Source: Metarhizium brunneum (lineage: Eukaryota; Ascomycota; Sordariomycetes; Hypocreales; Clavicipitaceae). From it: a DNA stretch of 64,000 nt. Where the stretch lies: NCBI RefSeq assembly GCF_013426205.1, contig NC_089422.1:1860001-1924000 (forward strand). The letters run 5' to 3'. Below are positions 1 through 11,017 of this stretch, piece by piece (within the stretch, counting starts at the first letter, position 1; each line of letters begins with the position of its first letter). The notes below the pieces were generated by a model that searched no databases, was not told where the DNA came from, and was given only the letters and a program-made list of their open reading frames with translations. The position numbers and the translations under genes were made by a program.

Positions 1-2
1 AA

Positions 3-1163
3 CCAGCCTCGCGTCTTGTCCAACAGCAGCCTCGACTCGCTGCCAGTCGGCCAGAATCCCTGACCACCTGGCTGAGCACCCTCAAGTCGCTCGCGCTTCC
101 TCGCACCCAGCGCCCTGGTCCGGCGGTCGCCCTGCCCAAAGTCTTGACCGCTCACATGGGTCCTAAAAAGATGTCCGAGGTCTCTTCCGGAGCTGCTTAT
201 ATCCATGACGTCTGTCAGAGAAGAGGTATTCGCCGCATTGTCGACATGGGCTCCGGCCAGGGCTACCTGTCCATCAGCCTTGCCTACCTATTCCGCGGGC
301 TGCAATGTCTCGCCATTGACGGCAGTGAATCCCAAGTCGCTGGGTCACGGGCGGTCGCTATCTCCCTGGGAATACCAGAGCACAGATTAGAGCAAATTGT
401 TCACTGGATCGACGGCGCTCCGAGTTTGGCGTCCCGGATTCAAGACTGGGCCGATGGCGAGAGCTGCATGCTCGTGGGTCTCCACGCGTGCGGGAGTTTG
501 TCAGAGCACATGATTAGGTACTTTGCCACGGTGCCTTGCATTGAGGCCCTGGCGGTGGTGGGCTGCTGTTATAATCATGTCGTTCCCCGGTCGCCCAGCT
601 GCCCGGCCGGGTTCCCCATCAGCGCGGCGTTGAGAGAGCGCAATGTCGTGCTGAGTGCTACTGCTCTCATGGCGGGCTGCCAAGCGCCGAATAACTGGAA
701 ACGGCCGGGTCGCGGATGTGACCAGGAGGGAGAATCGGTGTTTGGCAAGCGTCGTTTGCACCGAGCGATCCTGGAGAAACTGTTGCACGACAAGGGAATA
801 GAGGTAAGCAGGCAAGATGGAAAGAGGCCGGTATGGGGAATCCGGAAGCAGGACACTGCTAGTTTTGCCAAGTTTGCGCGTAGATCGATGGACTGCCTGA
901 AGATAGCTCATGACAGGGTTCCAGCCGCGGATCTGATGGCCTATGAAGAGCGGTATAAAGACTGTGAGGGTCAGATTGCCATTCTATGGACGCTTAGCGT
1001 GCTTTGCTGCAAGGTTGTTGAGAGTTTAATTGCCTTGGATCGCTACTGGTTTTTGAAGGAACAGGGAGCAAAGGGGGTAGACATTGTGCCTATTTTTGAT
1101 TTTAAGATTTCTCCTAGGAACCTGATGATGGTGGCGGAGAAAGCAGGCCCTGGGTTGCCATAG
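3..1163 (+). CDS. METTL25/RRNAD1-like SAM-dependent methyltransferase, 5' partial
   Basis: The reading frame is open from the window edge to TAG at 1161-1163, so the N-terminus lies outside. Landmarks in order: GPKKMSEVSS just before the fold (this family has a similar KK-x-EV stretch), the SAM-binding glycine loop VDMGSGQGYLS, then VGLHACGSLSEHMIRYF and VGCCYNHV, which match the HxCG and GCCY motifs of the METTL25/RRNAD1 group. That group is predicted to be a methyltransferase; human METTL25B methylates ribosomal protein eS31's neighbourhood or related substrates only by my uncertain recollection, so the substrate here is left open. The C-terminal 150 residues contain a helical region ending in KISPRNLMMVAEKAG. 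No signal peptide or membrane segment is seen in the visible part. The first ATG in the window (156) lies inside the conserved region, so it is not the true start. Confidence 0.8.
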   Translation, partial: PASRLVQQQPRLAASRPESLTTWLSTLKSLALPRTQRPGPAVALPKVLTAHMGPKKMSEVSSGAAYIHDVCQRRGIRRIVDMGSGQGYLSISLAYLFRGLQCLAIDGSESQVAGSRAVAISLGIPEHRLEQIVHWIDGAPSLASRIQDWADGESCMLVGLHACGSLSEHMIRYFATVPCIEALAVVGCCYNHVVPRSPSCPAGFPISAALRERNVVLSATALMAGCQAPNNWKRPGRGCDQEGESVFGKRRLHRAILEKLLHDKGIEVSRQDGKRPVWGIRKQDTASFAKFARRSMDCLKIAHDRVPAADLMAYEERYKDCEGQIAILWTLSVLCCKVVESLIALDRYWFLKEQGAKGVDIVPIFDFKISPRNLMMVAEKAGPGLP

Positions 1164-1963
1164 CCGGGGACACATGGAGCGCGTCTCAAGATTCAGCCTT
1201 CATGCTGAGAGGACAGTGATAATACTAGCGATAGATTTGAAGCATTAGACTTTTGTCATGCACTCGAAGAGGTGCCATGAAGACGGTGCCGATGGCCAAC
1301 TTGAGCTGGAGAACCGGACATCTCAGCCTCTGTGTTCTATAAGGGGCTCCGGATGAAAACTAGGGCTTCAGGATTCACCAAGACCAGATAGGCCAGCAGT
1401 GCACCCAAATCCTCATCAAGGAGCCACAGCGGATAGAAAATACGTAATTTCTTCTCATACCAACGAGACAAAGCCAAGTCAGGAGTGTCTCGGGTGATAC
1501 CAAAACACGAGAAATGCAGTTGCCTTGGCCGTAACCAATATATCCACGAATCGGTTGAATCAGCCAGTGTGGGTATGTGCATTTATCATTATTCCTTTGG
1601 CATATCCAACTCGTATTTACGAGTTCAGTCTGGATAACATCACGCCCGCCCATCGACCAGAAACCAGGAGTCCAGAAACACAAATTTCCCAGCAAGTGTC
1701 ATATCCTCGTAGAATCCGAAGAGGTGTCAATCTAAAAACCTCATCCGTCCAAGTAAAAAACCCAAAGCTTTCTCGGAATTCAGAAAAGAATCCATAATAC
1801 ATGAAACTTAGTAACCTGCAATATGCGAGCTCCTTCCCGTTCACTGATACATATCTCTGCCCGCCCGTTCACCACCTGTTGCGAGGCCGGTACTCCACGG
1901 CATGGCCACGAAGCCCGGCAGCATCGCGGCATGCTGCTCTCCACTGTGGGAGACCACATTGTT
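1164..1963. other. Intergenic, no gene seen
   Basis: About 800 bp between the methyltransferase and the convergent zinc-finger gene. Short ORFs occur on both strands but none shows a motif or protein-like composition. Confidence 0.6.
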
Positions 1964-4020
1964 CTATTCGGTTTCGTAATCAAAATAGCTCAATTTTTGT
2001 TCATTCCGGTTCGGCAAGACTTGCAGTTGCTGCTGTTGTGTCTCCTCATCTTGTTCCTGCTCTTCATGCTGATACTGCTCCCAATTCTGCTGCTGTTGGT
2101 GCTGAGTTGTGCTGTTATAGAACACCCCAGGAAATGTTTCAAATTCAGATGGATATCCTGTCCACTGTCCCGTATTCAACTCAGCTGATGGGCATGGAAA
2201 GCTTTCTTGTTCTTCCTGTCCGAGACTGCCCACGCTATGTAGTGCGTTCGGCAAATCGTATGTAGAGGGCCCTGGACTTGCGGGCTCTACAACACCAATG
2301 GCTGGTTCTGAATACTGGGGATCGCGAGTTATATAAGTATATCGTGCAATGTGTGGGTTGTTTTGCTGTTGCGTAGGCATTTCATCCTGGGGCATGGAGC
2401 TCCTCGTGACATGGTGACTCTGGATATGAACGCTCTGGCCCATCGGGCTATGCATCCCTCGCCTCTCAGACACCCAAACACAATCATGTGTTTCTTGGTT
2501 TTGTTGGTCAAACTGTTGATCATGTTGGTCACGGGAAGAGTTTCCAGACTGAGAACCTGAAGACGATTTAGCCAACCAGTCTTGGAATGTCGCACGAATC
2601 GTTTCAGAAACAATAATCTTTGTCAGCTCTTCATAAACGTCCTGTGACATTCGTTGTCTTAGGTCATTTATCCTATTTTTGAAATTGAATTCAAGAGTAT
2701 GTGCAAATGCCGCATACGGCTGGGGGATGACGTTCTCAAAATACGGGCTGCTTGGCAAAGGGTCGTTTGGGAAAACAATTCGGAAGACCTTATACCAGCT
2801 GTCCTCACTCTTGGCCGTCATTTTTTGCCCAAATTGTTTTATGTGGTCAGCCGTAATAATTCGTGGCTCATGGCCTTTGTTCGTCTTACCCTCATTAGAA
2901 TGATGTCGTTGCAGATGTTGCTTGACACGGGATACATTCGAAAAGCCAATTTTATGGCAATTTGGGTAATAGCTGTTAGATTGCTTGGCTATGGGACAAT
3001 CCCACCTTGGGTTGGAACTTGGGGAAGGGTCAGATGACGAGCTCCCCTCGACATGCTCATCTGTGATGTTGTTCACTGGCTCGCTTTTTCCCGGCTGCGC
3101 TGGGCGTCGTTGATGATCATCTGCAGGCGGCGACGAAGCTTTGTGTTTTCCATTTCTTGATCCAAATATATTTCTGGCCTCAAGATGTGTCGTCCTCACT
3201 GGGGAGGGCTGTGGGTATAGGCGAACTCGCGTTGGGGCCAAAGAGATGTTCGCAATAGTGGCTGGCCTTGCTGGCGGTAACATGACGGATTCTCTGTCGC
3301 TGAAGATTTCGCTATACTCTTGATTGGTCCCAGACCAAGATGTAATGTCTGTGGTTGTTTGCCCTACCCCAATCTCCAAAGCCCCCGGTGGCATATTTGA
3401 TAATGGTAGATCATTTGGCGTAACTTTTTGGTTATCTCGCCAACCTAGCGCACCGTCGAACCTGTTTCCATTGGATCTGACATCCTCCAAAGTCTTTGGA
3501 TATAAGTCGCTCCCCAATGGTGTTGGCCCAGCGGAGCGGCTCGCTGCTTGGTCACCACCTGAAGCCGTATAGCTGCGTTGTGCGTATTCTAGGCCAGCAT
3601 AGCTAAGCCCGTTTCCGAATTGGGCTTGGGGATTTGTTCTGTCCTTGCGTTCTCGCCGCCCCGGGATGGAGACATCCTGATTGACGACTGGGATTGGAAC
3701 GGCGCTGTGTAAAGAGGTTAGTCATCGGAACAACAATTGTTTAGCAGCGCAATAACATGGCTTTGAGCAGCTGCCGTCTTCCACAGTGAACAAATGAAAT
3801 GGGATTTGGGATTGGTAAAAAAGAGAGGCATGTTCTAACGTCAACTGACCAACACCACGGTCATCATCCTGTGGGCGGTTATAGCCAGGGTCGCAAGTGC
3901 CTGACGCCTCAAATGTCTGGTGCGAGAGGCCATCAGAATCGTCATACCATTCCCCTGTATGAGCCGCTGGGTTTGAGCCTGAGGCTCTGTCAGCTTCGTC
4001 GCAAAAAGCATCACAAGGCG
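1964..4020 (-). CDS. Fungal C2H2-like zinc-finger protein with Gln-rich C-terminus; 5' end uncertain
   Basis: The main exon (1964-3704) is intact. Its centre carries a fungal-type zinc finger: C-P-x-A-K ... Y-x-x-C, about ten residues, GFSNVSRVKQHLQRHH. This CPxxK/HLxRxH arrangement recurs in fungal proteins of unknown function and in nonself-recognition-related loci. A helical region follows (YKVFRIVFPNDPLP to TIRATFQDWL), then a low-complexity tail rich in Gln and Glu. The upstream boundary is a good acceptor (ctctttacacag on the minus strand) with CTAAC just before it. Joining it to a donor at 3839 (GTTAGA, intron 3705-3839, 135 bp) keeps frame with an acidic exon at about 3841-4020. Exons further upstream, perhaps in 4170-4434 on the same strand (SLVALDKVEDHLPIL), are possible but unproven. 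The codon at 3515-3517 is TTG inside an open frame, not a start. Role unknown; nucleic-acid binding is an inference. Confidence 0.55.
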
Positions 4021-6290
4021 CTCATAAAGTGCGGCATGTCCAACGTCATACCGTGATCAATGAGCCTCACAGCTCCTGTAGTGTGTAAAGTCTCTTGACC
4101 GTCGAATGTGATGTCCCGAAATTGGTCGTTTGATTGCCAAGCCATGCTTGGTGTACTGGTCAGACGAATGCAGCTGTGTTACATTTATGCATGAATTAAT
4201 CATCTGACAGGCGCCCGCTGTAGAAATGAAGCTGCCGACCGCCGCTTGGCCTGAAGAGTAAGAGCGCAACTTCGAATCTAGCCAGAATGAGGAGGGGGAT
4301 ATGCTTAAAAGGCAAAATTCCAGTCGAGGTCTGGACCCAAGGATTTCGGTGTGTGCTGCCACGTCCCTTGCACTGCCTTCTTGTTTTGTGTAGTGGTCTC
4401 CCAAGATAGGCAAATGGTCTTCAACTTTGTCCAAAGCAACAAGAGACTCTCCGAAATATCTTGACCAAATGGAAAAAGGACACTTCTAGTAGCACACGGG
4501 GGGTTCAGAGCCGGTCGGGTGGGTGGGGAAGAGCAGAGAAGACAAGCAAGGGAGCTGGGAAAGTGTTGACGGCTCTAATCTGGTTGCTTCACCACAAGTT
4601 ATCAGACAGTCTGGTCACTTCAGTTTTGGTAGAAGAAGGCGCAGCCCAGTCCGCGGGGAATTAAAATGCTGCGACTTGCAAACAGCGCCAGGATATACGG
4701 TGTTGACACAATGGCTTTCAAGGCTCTTGACCGACTTGTTAAGCTTCTCTGCTGTATTGCCTCAATTTCCTCTTTTGGATAGACCTTGGGCGCACGGGTC
4801 AACTGACCCGACAACGTTGCAACGCACCAATGCCGTCTGCTGCATGTTCAACACAACTGCGTCCGCTCAACGTGGTTGCCTTTGGGGGCGATGGGATGAG
4901 GCGCAACAATTCCAACAAAAAGGCGACTTCGCACACAAAACCAATAAGAAAACCTTTCTGCATAGTGGCCATGCTTGTATTCACGTCCTTGAACACTTTC
5001 AGCACAGCCGACCAAGAGCGTTTCTGTACAAAATCAAACAACCACAACGCACAGCGATGAAGTAATCAGCGCATTGTTCCGGGCAGATCGCTTTCATGAC
5101 GCCTAGTATGAGATCGCCAACTGTGGCATCTATTATACATGGTGATCAGCAGCGTACGCACAGTTGACACGCACTATACATGATCATCGGCGGTGTGCCA
5201 AGTTGGAGGCACGCCACGGCGAAGGCGCATGTGTCCAGCCTCGTCAGCAAACAGTGTGCATACGGCGAAAGCACACCCTGGCTTCACCCAAGAATTTTCG
5301 TTACATTGACAAGCTTGTAATCCCTTTAGCTCTCAGATAAATATGGAGAACGGGCCGCGCAAACGGGGGAGTCGGCGGACCCAGAGAGCGACAATAACAT
5401 GAACCGGCCATGCGGCTCAAGCTATTCACTCAGTGGCGATGAAGCTTTTAAGAAGCGAAATATCCCGATCATGGGGTACCTGGAGCAAGTATAAGCGTCC
5501 CGACCCTCTTGTCCAAAAAATGCGCAACACGCCCCTCCTCTGCGACTACATGGCACTCACCACACGCCAACGCACAGCCAACTCATGTGCTCACCGGTGC
5601 CGAGACAGGGACGGCACCTACAGAATTTTGTTTATTCAATATTTACACTTTGAAGTGATGTTTCTGGCATTGGGTGTCGCCTGTCAGGTAATTCGCTTCA
5701 CACACACGCTCTCTCCTTCACCACCAGCACGAGGTAATAACACGGTTGGGATGGGGGGGCTTGACCTACCTATTCATCGCTGACATCAAGGTAGACAGCA
5801 TGTAGTGGGATATTGGTGCCTTGCGGGACTTGGGCAATGCTACCCTATTCTCCACGGCTTCTGGCCGCATGGAGGTTGCCTTGATGCAGAGGAGCAGCCC
5901 CAAGGCGTTGACGGCGTCTTGTCCCCGATCCCTTCTCGTCTTGTCAAAGACTGAACACAGACGACTTGTTCCTCATTGTTCTGCATTTTGTTATTTCATC
6001 AATCTTGTCTGAGACCTATGAACAGCGACCCATGAGCTGTGCTGCGCACGAGTAACGTATCGTTCCATGTCGGCTTACCCCTTCAGTACCCCTGCTGCGA
6101 GGGCTGAGATGGCTGGTACTCGGTCAAGATGGATGGGCATGCAGGCCTGCCCAACGACCTGGGACTCGGACTCGGCCGAAATTTGCGTTTGCCCCTGTAT
6201 CATGGCTGATCTGCAGCCCCAATGCCCTGGGTACCAGTGCTGGGCAATGCCTCAACAGACACCTGTTCCAGTGTCTTTCCCCATCAGAAG
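4021..6290. other. Gene-poor stretch
   Basis: About 2.3 kb. Apart from possible 5' exons of the zinc-finger gene (minus strand, 4170-4434), I see only short overlapping ORFs with no recognisable motif. Base composition is ordinary and no tandem repeat is evident. Confidence 0.45.
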
Positions 6291-6554
6291 TGTCCAATCT
6301 GATACATCGAGTGGCTTCACACGAGTTTCGGGCGCTATGTGTCATTAATTCCAGCATATGTAGGCTCTGAAGTGGTTCGCATGAGCAGCTCGTCGTGCAT
6401 CTCGGCCCAAAACTAAATGTCAAGCCACCGTCTGCGGCAGCGTCTGTAGTGACCTTTAAGGCTTTGAGGAAACCCAAGGACCTTTGATACCAAAGACTGT
6501 TATTAGCTGAATTGATCTAATTGCTTCAAGCCCTCATTCCGAGCCCTTGTCACA
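6291..6554 (+). mobile_element. Decayed solo LTR of the same family as the copies at 16.3 and 49.3 kb
   Basis: The right end is clear: GGACCTTTGATACCAAAG at about 6478-6495, followed by a TTATTAGCTGAATTGA-like stretch and the terminus GCCCTTGTCACA ending at 6554. This order is shared with the two better copies. The left end is a guess. CAGAAG occurs just before TGTCC at 6291 and again at 6553-6558, giving a possible target duplication that overlaps the terminal CA. The inner part is diverged. Confidence 0.45.
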
Positions 6555-6920
6555 GAAGCATCGCCACAAAGAAGGCCATTTGTTCCGGTGCCGCCCTCGA
6601 TGAACCATGGGACAATACGATTGTCATGGCGCGTGCCTCGTAGTTGTCTGGGGCGTTGAATACTGCTGCATGTTGAGGGTGATTGAAGATGTTCCGTTCA
6701 TCCGGACACACGTCTCCTGTGATAATGGAGATGGAAGTGAGATTCCTACGCTGGGATCGACAACTCCCATCTTGGTCGAAAAACATCCCCGCTTTATACC
6801 CCAGTAAGTAGGAATCCCCCAATATATGTGTCTGGTGCATCTCCCCGTGACAATACGACTCTGTCCTTCATCATCCACTTTCCATCAATTATACCGCAAC
6901 TTCGGCTCCCGCAACTCTAC
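6555..6920. other. Intergenic, no gene seen
   Basis: Between the LTR relic and the Mth938 relic. Short ORFs on both strands have no support. Confidence 0.5.
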
Positions 6921-6929
6921 ATGAGCAGC

Positions 6930-7307
6930 ATGGCCTCCAGTCCCTCTCCGAATCTCACTTCTATTAATTGGGGCTGCATAGAGATTGATGGAGGACAGCC
7001 TGCCAAGACCTCAAGCCATACCCAGGCGGAGCAACAAGATGGGACTGGACTAAGAATGGAACAAGGCACCAACCAGGGATTGAAGTTGAAGAAGTGCGAG
7101 AACTTGTCGAAAAAGGCGCCACCACGATTGCACTCTCACGAGGAATGAACATGAAGCTCCATGTCTGTGATGGAACTGTCAGGTTCTTGGCAGCACAAAA
7201 CGTGACGGTTTATGTCGCGGAAACGCGCGAGGCAGTCGGCATTTATAATTCGCTCGCCGAAGCGGGTTCCTTGGTCGGCGGGCTCTTTTATTCTATTGAC
7301 TTGCTAG
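6930..7307 (+). pseudogene. Mth938/DUF498-domain protein (AAMDC-like), broken by two frameshifts
   Basis: Starting at ATG 6930, the frame gives a family-like N-terminus (LTSINWGCIEIDGGQPAK). At about 7005-7008 it must drop into another frame, where PYPGGATRWDWTKNGTRHQPG continues the domain. This fits loss of one base in an original AAGGAC-type sequence. The domain then runs on through VEEVRELVEKGATTIALSRG, MNMKLHVCDGTVRFL and VGGLFYS. Members of this family normally end in GGLFHSTC-stop. Here ACT TGC TAG lies at 7299-7307 in another frame, displaced by an apparent extra four bases (about 7294-7298). The uncorrected frame instead runs into unrelated sequence. Neither shift is bordered by GT-AG, so introns do not explain them. 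The family is a small cytosolic fold of unclear biochemical role. Either a recent pseudogene or assembly errors. Confidence 0.6.
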
Positions 7308-7828
7308 AGTTGCTTACAGGTATTACCACTACACACAACACACAAATAATTGAGGATCATGTTGCGGGTGTCGAATTATATATAGATGGTATATGGCACG
7401 TATGCGCCCTTCCGCCGCCAAGCAGATCAAGTTCGTTGTTTCCATGCCGCAATATACGGAACTGCTATCCGGCTTGCTGCGAACCGCCATACTGAAGTCC
7501 GAATGTCGCCTTTCGATTACGTTAGCTGCTCAGTGGTGGTAGTTGTTTCGACCGGCTGGTTCCGTCTCCACTTTCACTTCAAGATCATTCATGACTTCTA
7601 ACCTCGGCAACCACTTCCACGGTGAACCAAGTCTTTTCCTAGCCATTCCAGAACATCTCATGAAAAGTTTCACAAAGCAGTCGTCAGCCCTACTCAACCC
7701 TGCGACTTGGACTTTTGCCTGGTCAGATTTCCATAATGCGTGGGTTAAAATATAAGTTTGGCTTCGGGTCCCGTCACACATGGGGAGACCAGTTGCATCA
7801 TGTGGTTTCCAGAAATAGACAAACTTGC

Positions 7829-8674
7829 ATGCTTCGGGGACACGCATACCATTCCCGCTCATACACAAGGTCGCACTCTACTCGCGACATCGCACACTCC
7901 ACATGCAGACAAACGGAACACAGCCATAAACCGTCAACCTTGCCCGACGTCAACGCTGAGGAAAGCCACAGCTCAGAGCAGCATTATGCAGAAGAGCTCA
8001 TTTCTTCGCTACCTCTCATCAGACATCTACGCGCTTCCTCATCCATGACTGAAAGCAGCCCGGGCACCAACTACAAAGAGTTTCGCCTACATAGCAATAA
8101 AAACCCCGACACCTTTGCAAGACATCTTGTTGCCGGTTCGCTTTTTGGCAACCAAAAGCTGCCCATATATCCCCGTTTATTCATGCAAAGGACCCCGGTA
8201 CCCCGAATCATTGCTGCGTGCTACGTCGGCGACCATCTCTGCGGCCACCCCGGATACGTCCACGGAGGTCTACCGTTCGTTCTGTTCGACGACATATTCG
8301 CATTGTGTGCCGGGATGGGGTTCGAAAGCGGCGTCGCAATGACAGCAAACATGAATATCAACTTTCGCAAGCCCTTGCTTCCGGAGCGTCTATGTATAAT
8401 CCGTGCGGAGGTGGTGAGGCAACAAGGCCGCAAGGCTTGGGTTGAAGGCTCGGTGCGGAGTTTGGATGTATTCACTGCCAAAGATATGGAAAAAGTGTCC
8501 ATGGCCGATAATGCTGGAATAAGTGCCGAGGAGGCGAATGCGACTCTTGTCGCTGAGGCTACAGCGGTGTTTGTTGAGCCAAAGTTTGCTCATGTAGGTT
8601 GTCTTTATCTCGTCTGAAAATGAAATGGCGCTAATGGTTTACAGTCGATGGTCTCGCTACTTGGGAATCATTAG
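7829..8674 (+). CDS. Hotdog-fold (PaaI/4HBT-type) thioesterase
   Basis: Two exons: 7829-8593 and 8645-8674. The 51-bp intron has donor GTAGGT, branch CTAAT and acceptor TTACAG, and joining it gives the family-like ending EPKFAHSMVSLLGNH. About 264 aa. The fold is marked by a helix with EELISSLPLIRHLR, then VGDHLCGHPGYVHGG (His near residue 145 in the HGG signature), FVLFDDIFALCAG, MTANMNINFRKP and GRKAWVEGSV. This fungal group usually hydrolyses acyl-CoA or related thioesters; the substrate is unknown. The start is uncertain. ATG 7829 gives a long basic, Ser/His-rich leader, and an unseen 5' exon or a later start (8045) is possible, but 8045 would trim the conserved helix. Conserved proteins of this group often lie in mitochondria or peroxisomes, which cannot be judged here. 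Confidence 0.75.
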
Positions 8675-10372
8675 GTTTTATTCATTTGGTTTATTGCCGT
8701 TTACCTTTTTTGGAAGATTTATATATAGATTTATGATATAGTCGGGAGAGACGGTGCCTGAGATTTTCTCGGCAGGGATTGATGCAAACTACAATTAGGG
8801 TGCTTGATAGGACCGATGTGAAAGAGTTTTTAGTTACAGCAATCAGAATAAGAAAGGACTTTGTTGAACTATCCAGATTTTGCTATGCAATCAAGGCACC
8901 ATAATCTCCGTTACGCGTTCCACGCAACCAAGTTCCAGCCTGAAACGGTAAGGATTTCACGTAAAAGAATAAACAGCTCTTTTGGAGATTACGAAGAGAG
9001 CCAATTACATTGGCATGATTCTGCTGGACAAAGGTTTAGAGTCGGACGGCAGCCAGCTACTGATGCAAACGACATGGATGCACAACTCCATAATAGCCGG
9101 GCGGACATATACGGTCAACGGCTAAAAAATACATGGTGGCTACAACTGACAATACATAGTATATCTAAAGCTTATAGCTTTTAGAAACTTTAATTGGGAG
9201 AATTTATCGCACATTGCCAACCTCTATGGCTTACCGCTTACTAATATTTGGGAGCTAAGGCTCCATGCTTCCTCCCCCTCGAGGCCTTTTGAAATAGGCT
9301 TCAAATCAAAACATGGCAAAATGAAAAACTGTCTTGAGATACTTTACGATGGGGAGATGATGGCTTGAAATACCCAGTACAAGGCAGTGTTTTCTATGTT
9401 GTGTCCCCATTCCTCCCCTTCCATTACGGAGCTTTCATGACTCATTGACGCACGACGACAGAAGATCGAATTGTCAATTTTGACAGTCCACGTGTCTCTG
9501 GACGTATGGTCACAATTCCCTCCTCATTGAGGCAGAAAATGTATCCGATTGGTGGTAGGAGTCAGCGGGTCCGAGACCATAGAATGATGCGGAGACGGAA
9601 ATTGACATTGTTGCCAGTTCCAGAATATCGGAAAGCAGGTCCAATGGCTAAACTCCATTTCTTTTAAACGTCTACATACCTAGGTAGGCAAGCGCTATTC
9701 GTTAATATATTGTGTTCGTGTTATTGTCGCATATATGCCCTTCCCGGGGCCCCTTAAACTTCCGTTTGTCCCTATGCTCCGGCGAGGGAATGTACGTCAA
9801 CACGTTTGGGCAGCATTCATTCCGATGATGACTTCTAACTTGGGTGAAACAAGCATACTCAGTATGCATGGAGTCCCTGTGCCACACCCAATCCACTCAG
9901 TATTTTTCCTCTGGTCATAAGCAGCGCGGGTAACACCAACGGTAAGCGGTGCGGAGCTACCAATAGCCGAGAACCGAACTCGATGCAGGCCAGGATAAGG
10001 TCTCAAGCATGTAAGCTGGTGGCTGGCTGTCGAAATGCACAGTCATGGCTCTGCCTGGACGTGTCGTGTGTTCCAAAGTACATAGCTCCGCTAGACGTGA
10101 CTCGTGTCTGCAACCAGTGGGTGATTTGGGCATCATCGCATGCAGTGTCAACGTCCGGTGTATATCTTACTCAGTCATCCATTATGATACATGATAGGTC
10201 GCCTGTTCCGATATCCTGACGCCTGCCGCTGCAAAACGGACATATAAACGGACGTGGTTTCCCTGCTCCAAGTTAATTTTTCATCCTTCCAAGCCCACCG
10301 CCGATACTCAGTCTTATCAGACAACCCAACTACACCTCGATCCAAAAAGGGGAAGAAAAAAAAACACCCACA
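8675..10372. other. Intergenic, no gene seen
   Basis: About 1.7 kb with only short unsupported ORFs. It contains the TATA box of the following gene (10243) and a pyrimidine- then A-rich leader immediately before its ATG. Confidence 0.55.
10243..10248 (+). promoter_or_regulatory. TATA box of the 6-Cys secreted protein gene
   Basis: TATAAA in the context catataaacg, 125 bp upstream of the ATG, a normal distance for a TATA-driven fungal gene. Confidence 0.5.
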
Positions 10373-11017
10373 ATGCCTACTCACCTCAAGCGCATTCTCA
10401 CAGCCGTTCTGGCTATAACATTAGCAGTCCAATCCTCAATGGCCTCCCCGCCCATCCTACACAGACAAGACAACACGGCTTCCAACCCAAGCCCACGCGG
10501 GCAAGGGCCCGAAATCCAGTTCGGCCACTGCTACACAATCAAGAACAAGAACGGCGAACCGCTAGGCCACCAGCCCTCCGCCTGGAACTACCTCCGCTTC
10601 GGCGCCGGCACCAAGCCAGCCCGCTTCAAAGTGTGCCAGAACCTGGGCCAGTGCAAGTCTCCAAACACAGACTACCAGGTCCTGCTGAACCGGGCGCGGT
10701 TCTGGCTCTTCGACGTTGAGGGCAACTATTACTCGCCAAGGGGGGACTTTGTCGCCGCCAACTCGCCCCCGTTTGGCTCCAACAGGAACCTCTATCCCGC
10801 CGGCGGCGACTACAGGTACTATGTCGACTTCTGGGGCGAAAACGACTGCTCTCGTCCGGATGCTCGTCCCCTGGGCCAGTGTCCTGTCAAATTGCGCATC
10901 GACAATCTGCGAGACGACAAGGGGTTGGTTATCCAGGACGGCTACTTGAAGGCTGCTGCTTCGGGGGATGACGTTGTCGTCGTCACTTTTGAAGACGCAA
11001 AGTGCCCGGATGAGTAA
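10373..11017 (+). CDS. Small secreted cysteine-containing protein (candidate effector)
   Basis: A single exon of 214 aa with a good start context (cacaATGcc). Residues 1-24 form a typical signal peptide: basic start, then a hydrophobic core (AVLAITLAVQSSMA). A short Ser/Pro/Asn-rich linker with an RQ-type processing site follows (LHRQDN). The mature part has six cysteines (GHCYTI, KVCQNLGQCKS, NDCSRPD, GQCPVK, AKCPDE), enough for three disulfides, and many aromatic/Gly/Asn residues (WLFDVEGNYYSPRGDF, YRYYVDFWGE) that suggest an all-beta extracellular fold. No catalytic motif is recognised. Size, secretion and cysteines fit an effector or cell-surface protein, but that is inference. GC at third positions is high, consistent with good expression. 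Confidence 0.75.
   Translation: MPTHLKRILTAVLAITLAVQSSMASPPILHRQDNTASNPSPRGQGPEIQFGHCYTIKNKNGEPLGHQPSAWNYLRFGAGTKPARFKVCQNLGQCKSPNTDYQVLLNRARFWLFDVEGNYYSPRGDFVAANSPPFGSNRNLYPAGGDYRYYVDFWGENDCSRPDARPLGQCPVKLRIDNLRDDKGLVIQDGYLKAAASGDDVVVVTFEDAKCPDE

Noticed and set aside
1801..2265. 154-codon plus-strand ORF with a Leu-rich overlapping frame
   Set aside because: Opposite strand of the Gln-rich tail of the zinc-finger gene; CAG/CTG-type repeats give artificial Leu runs.
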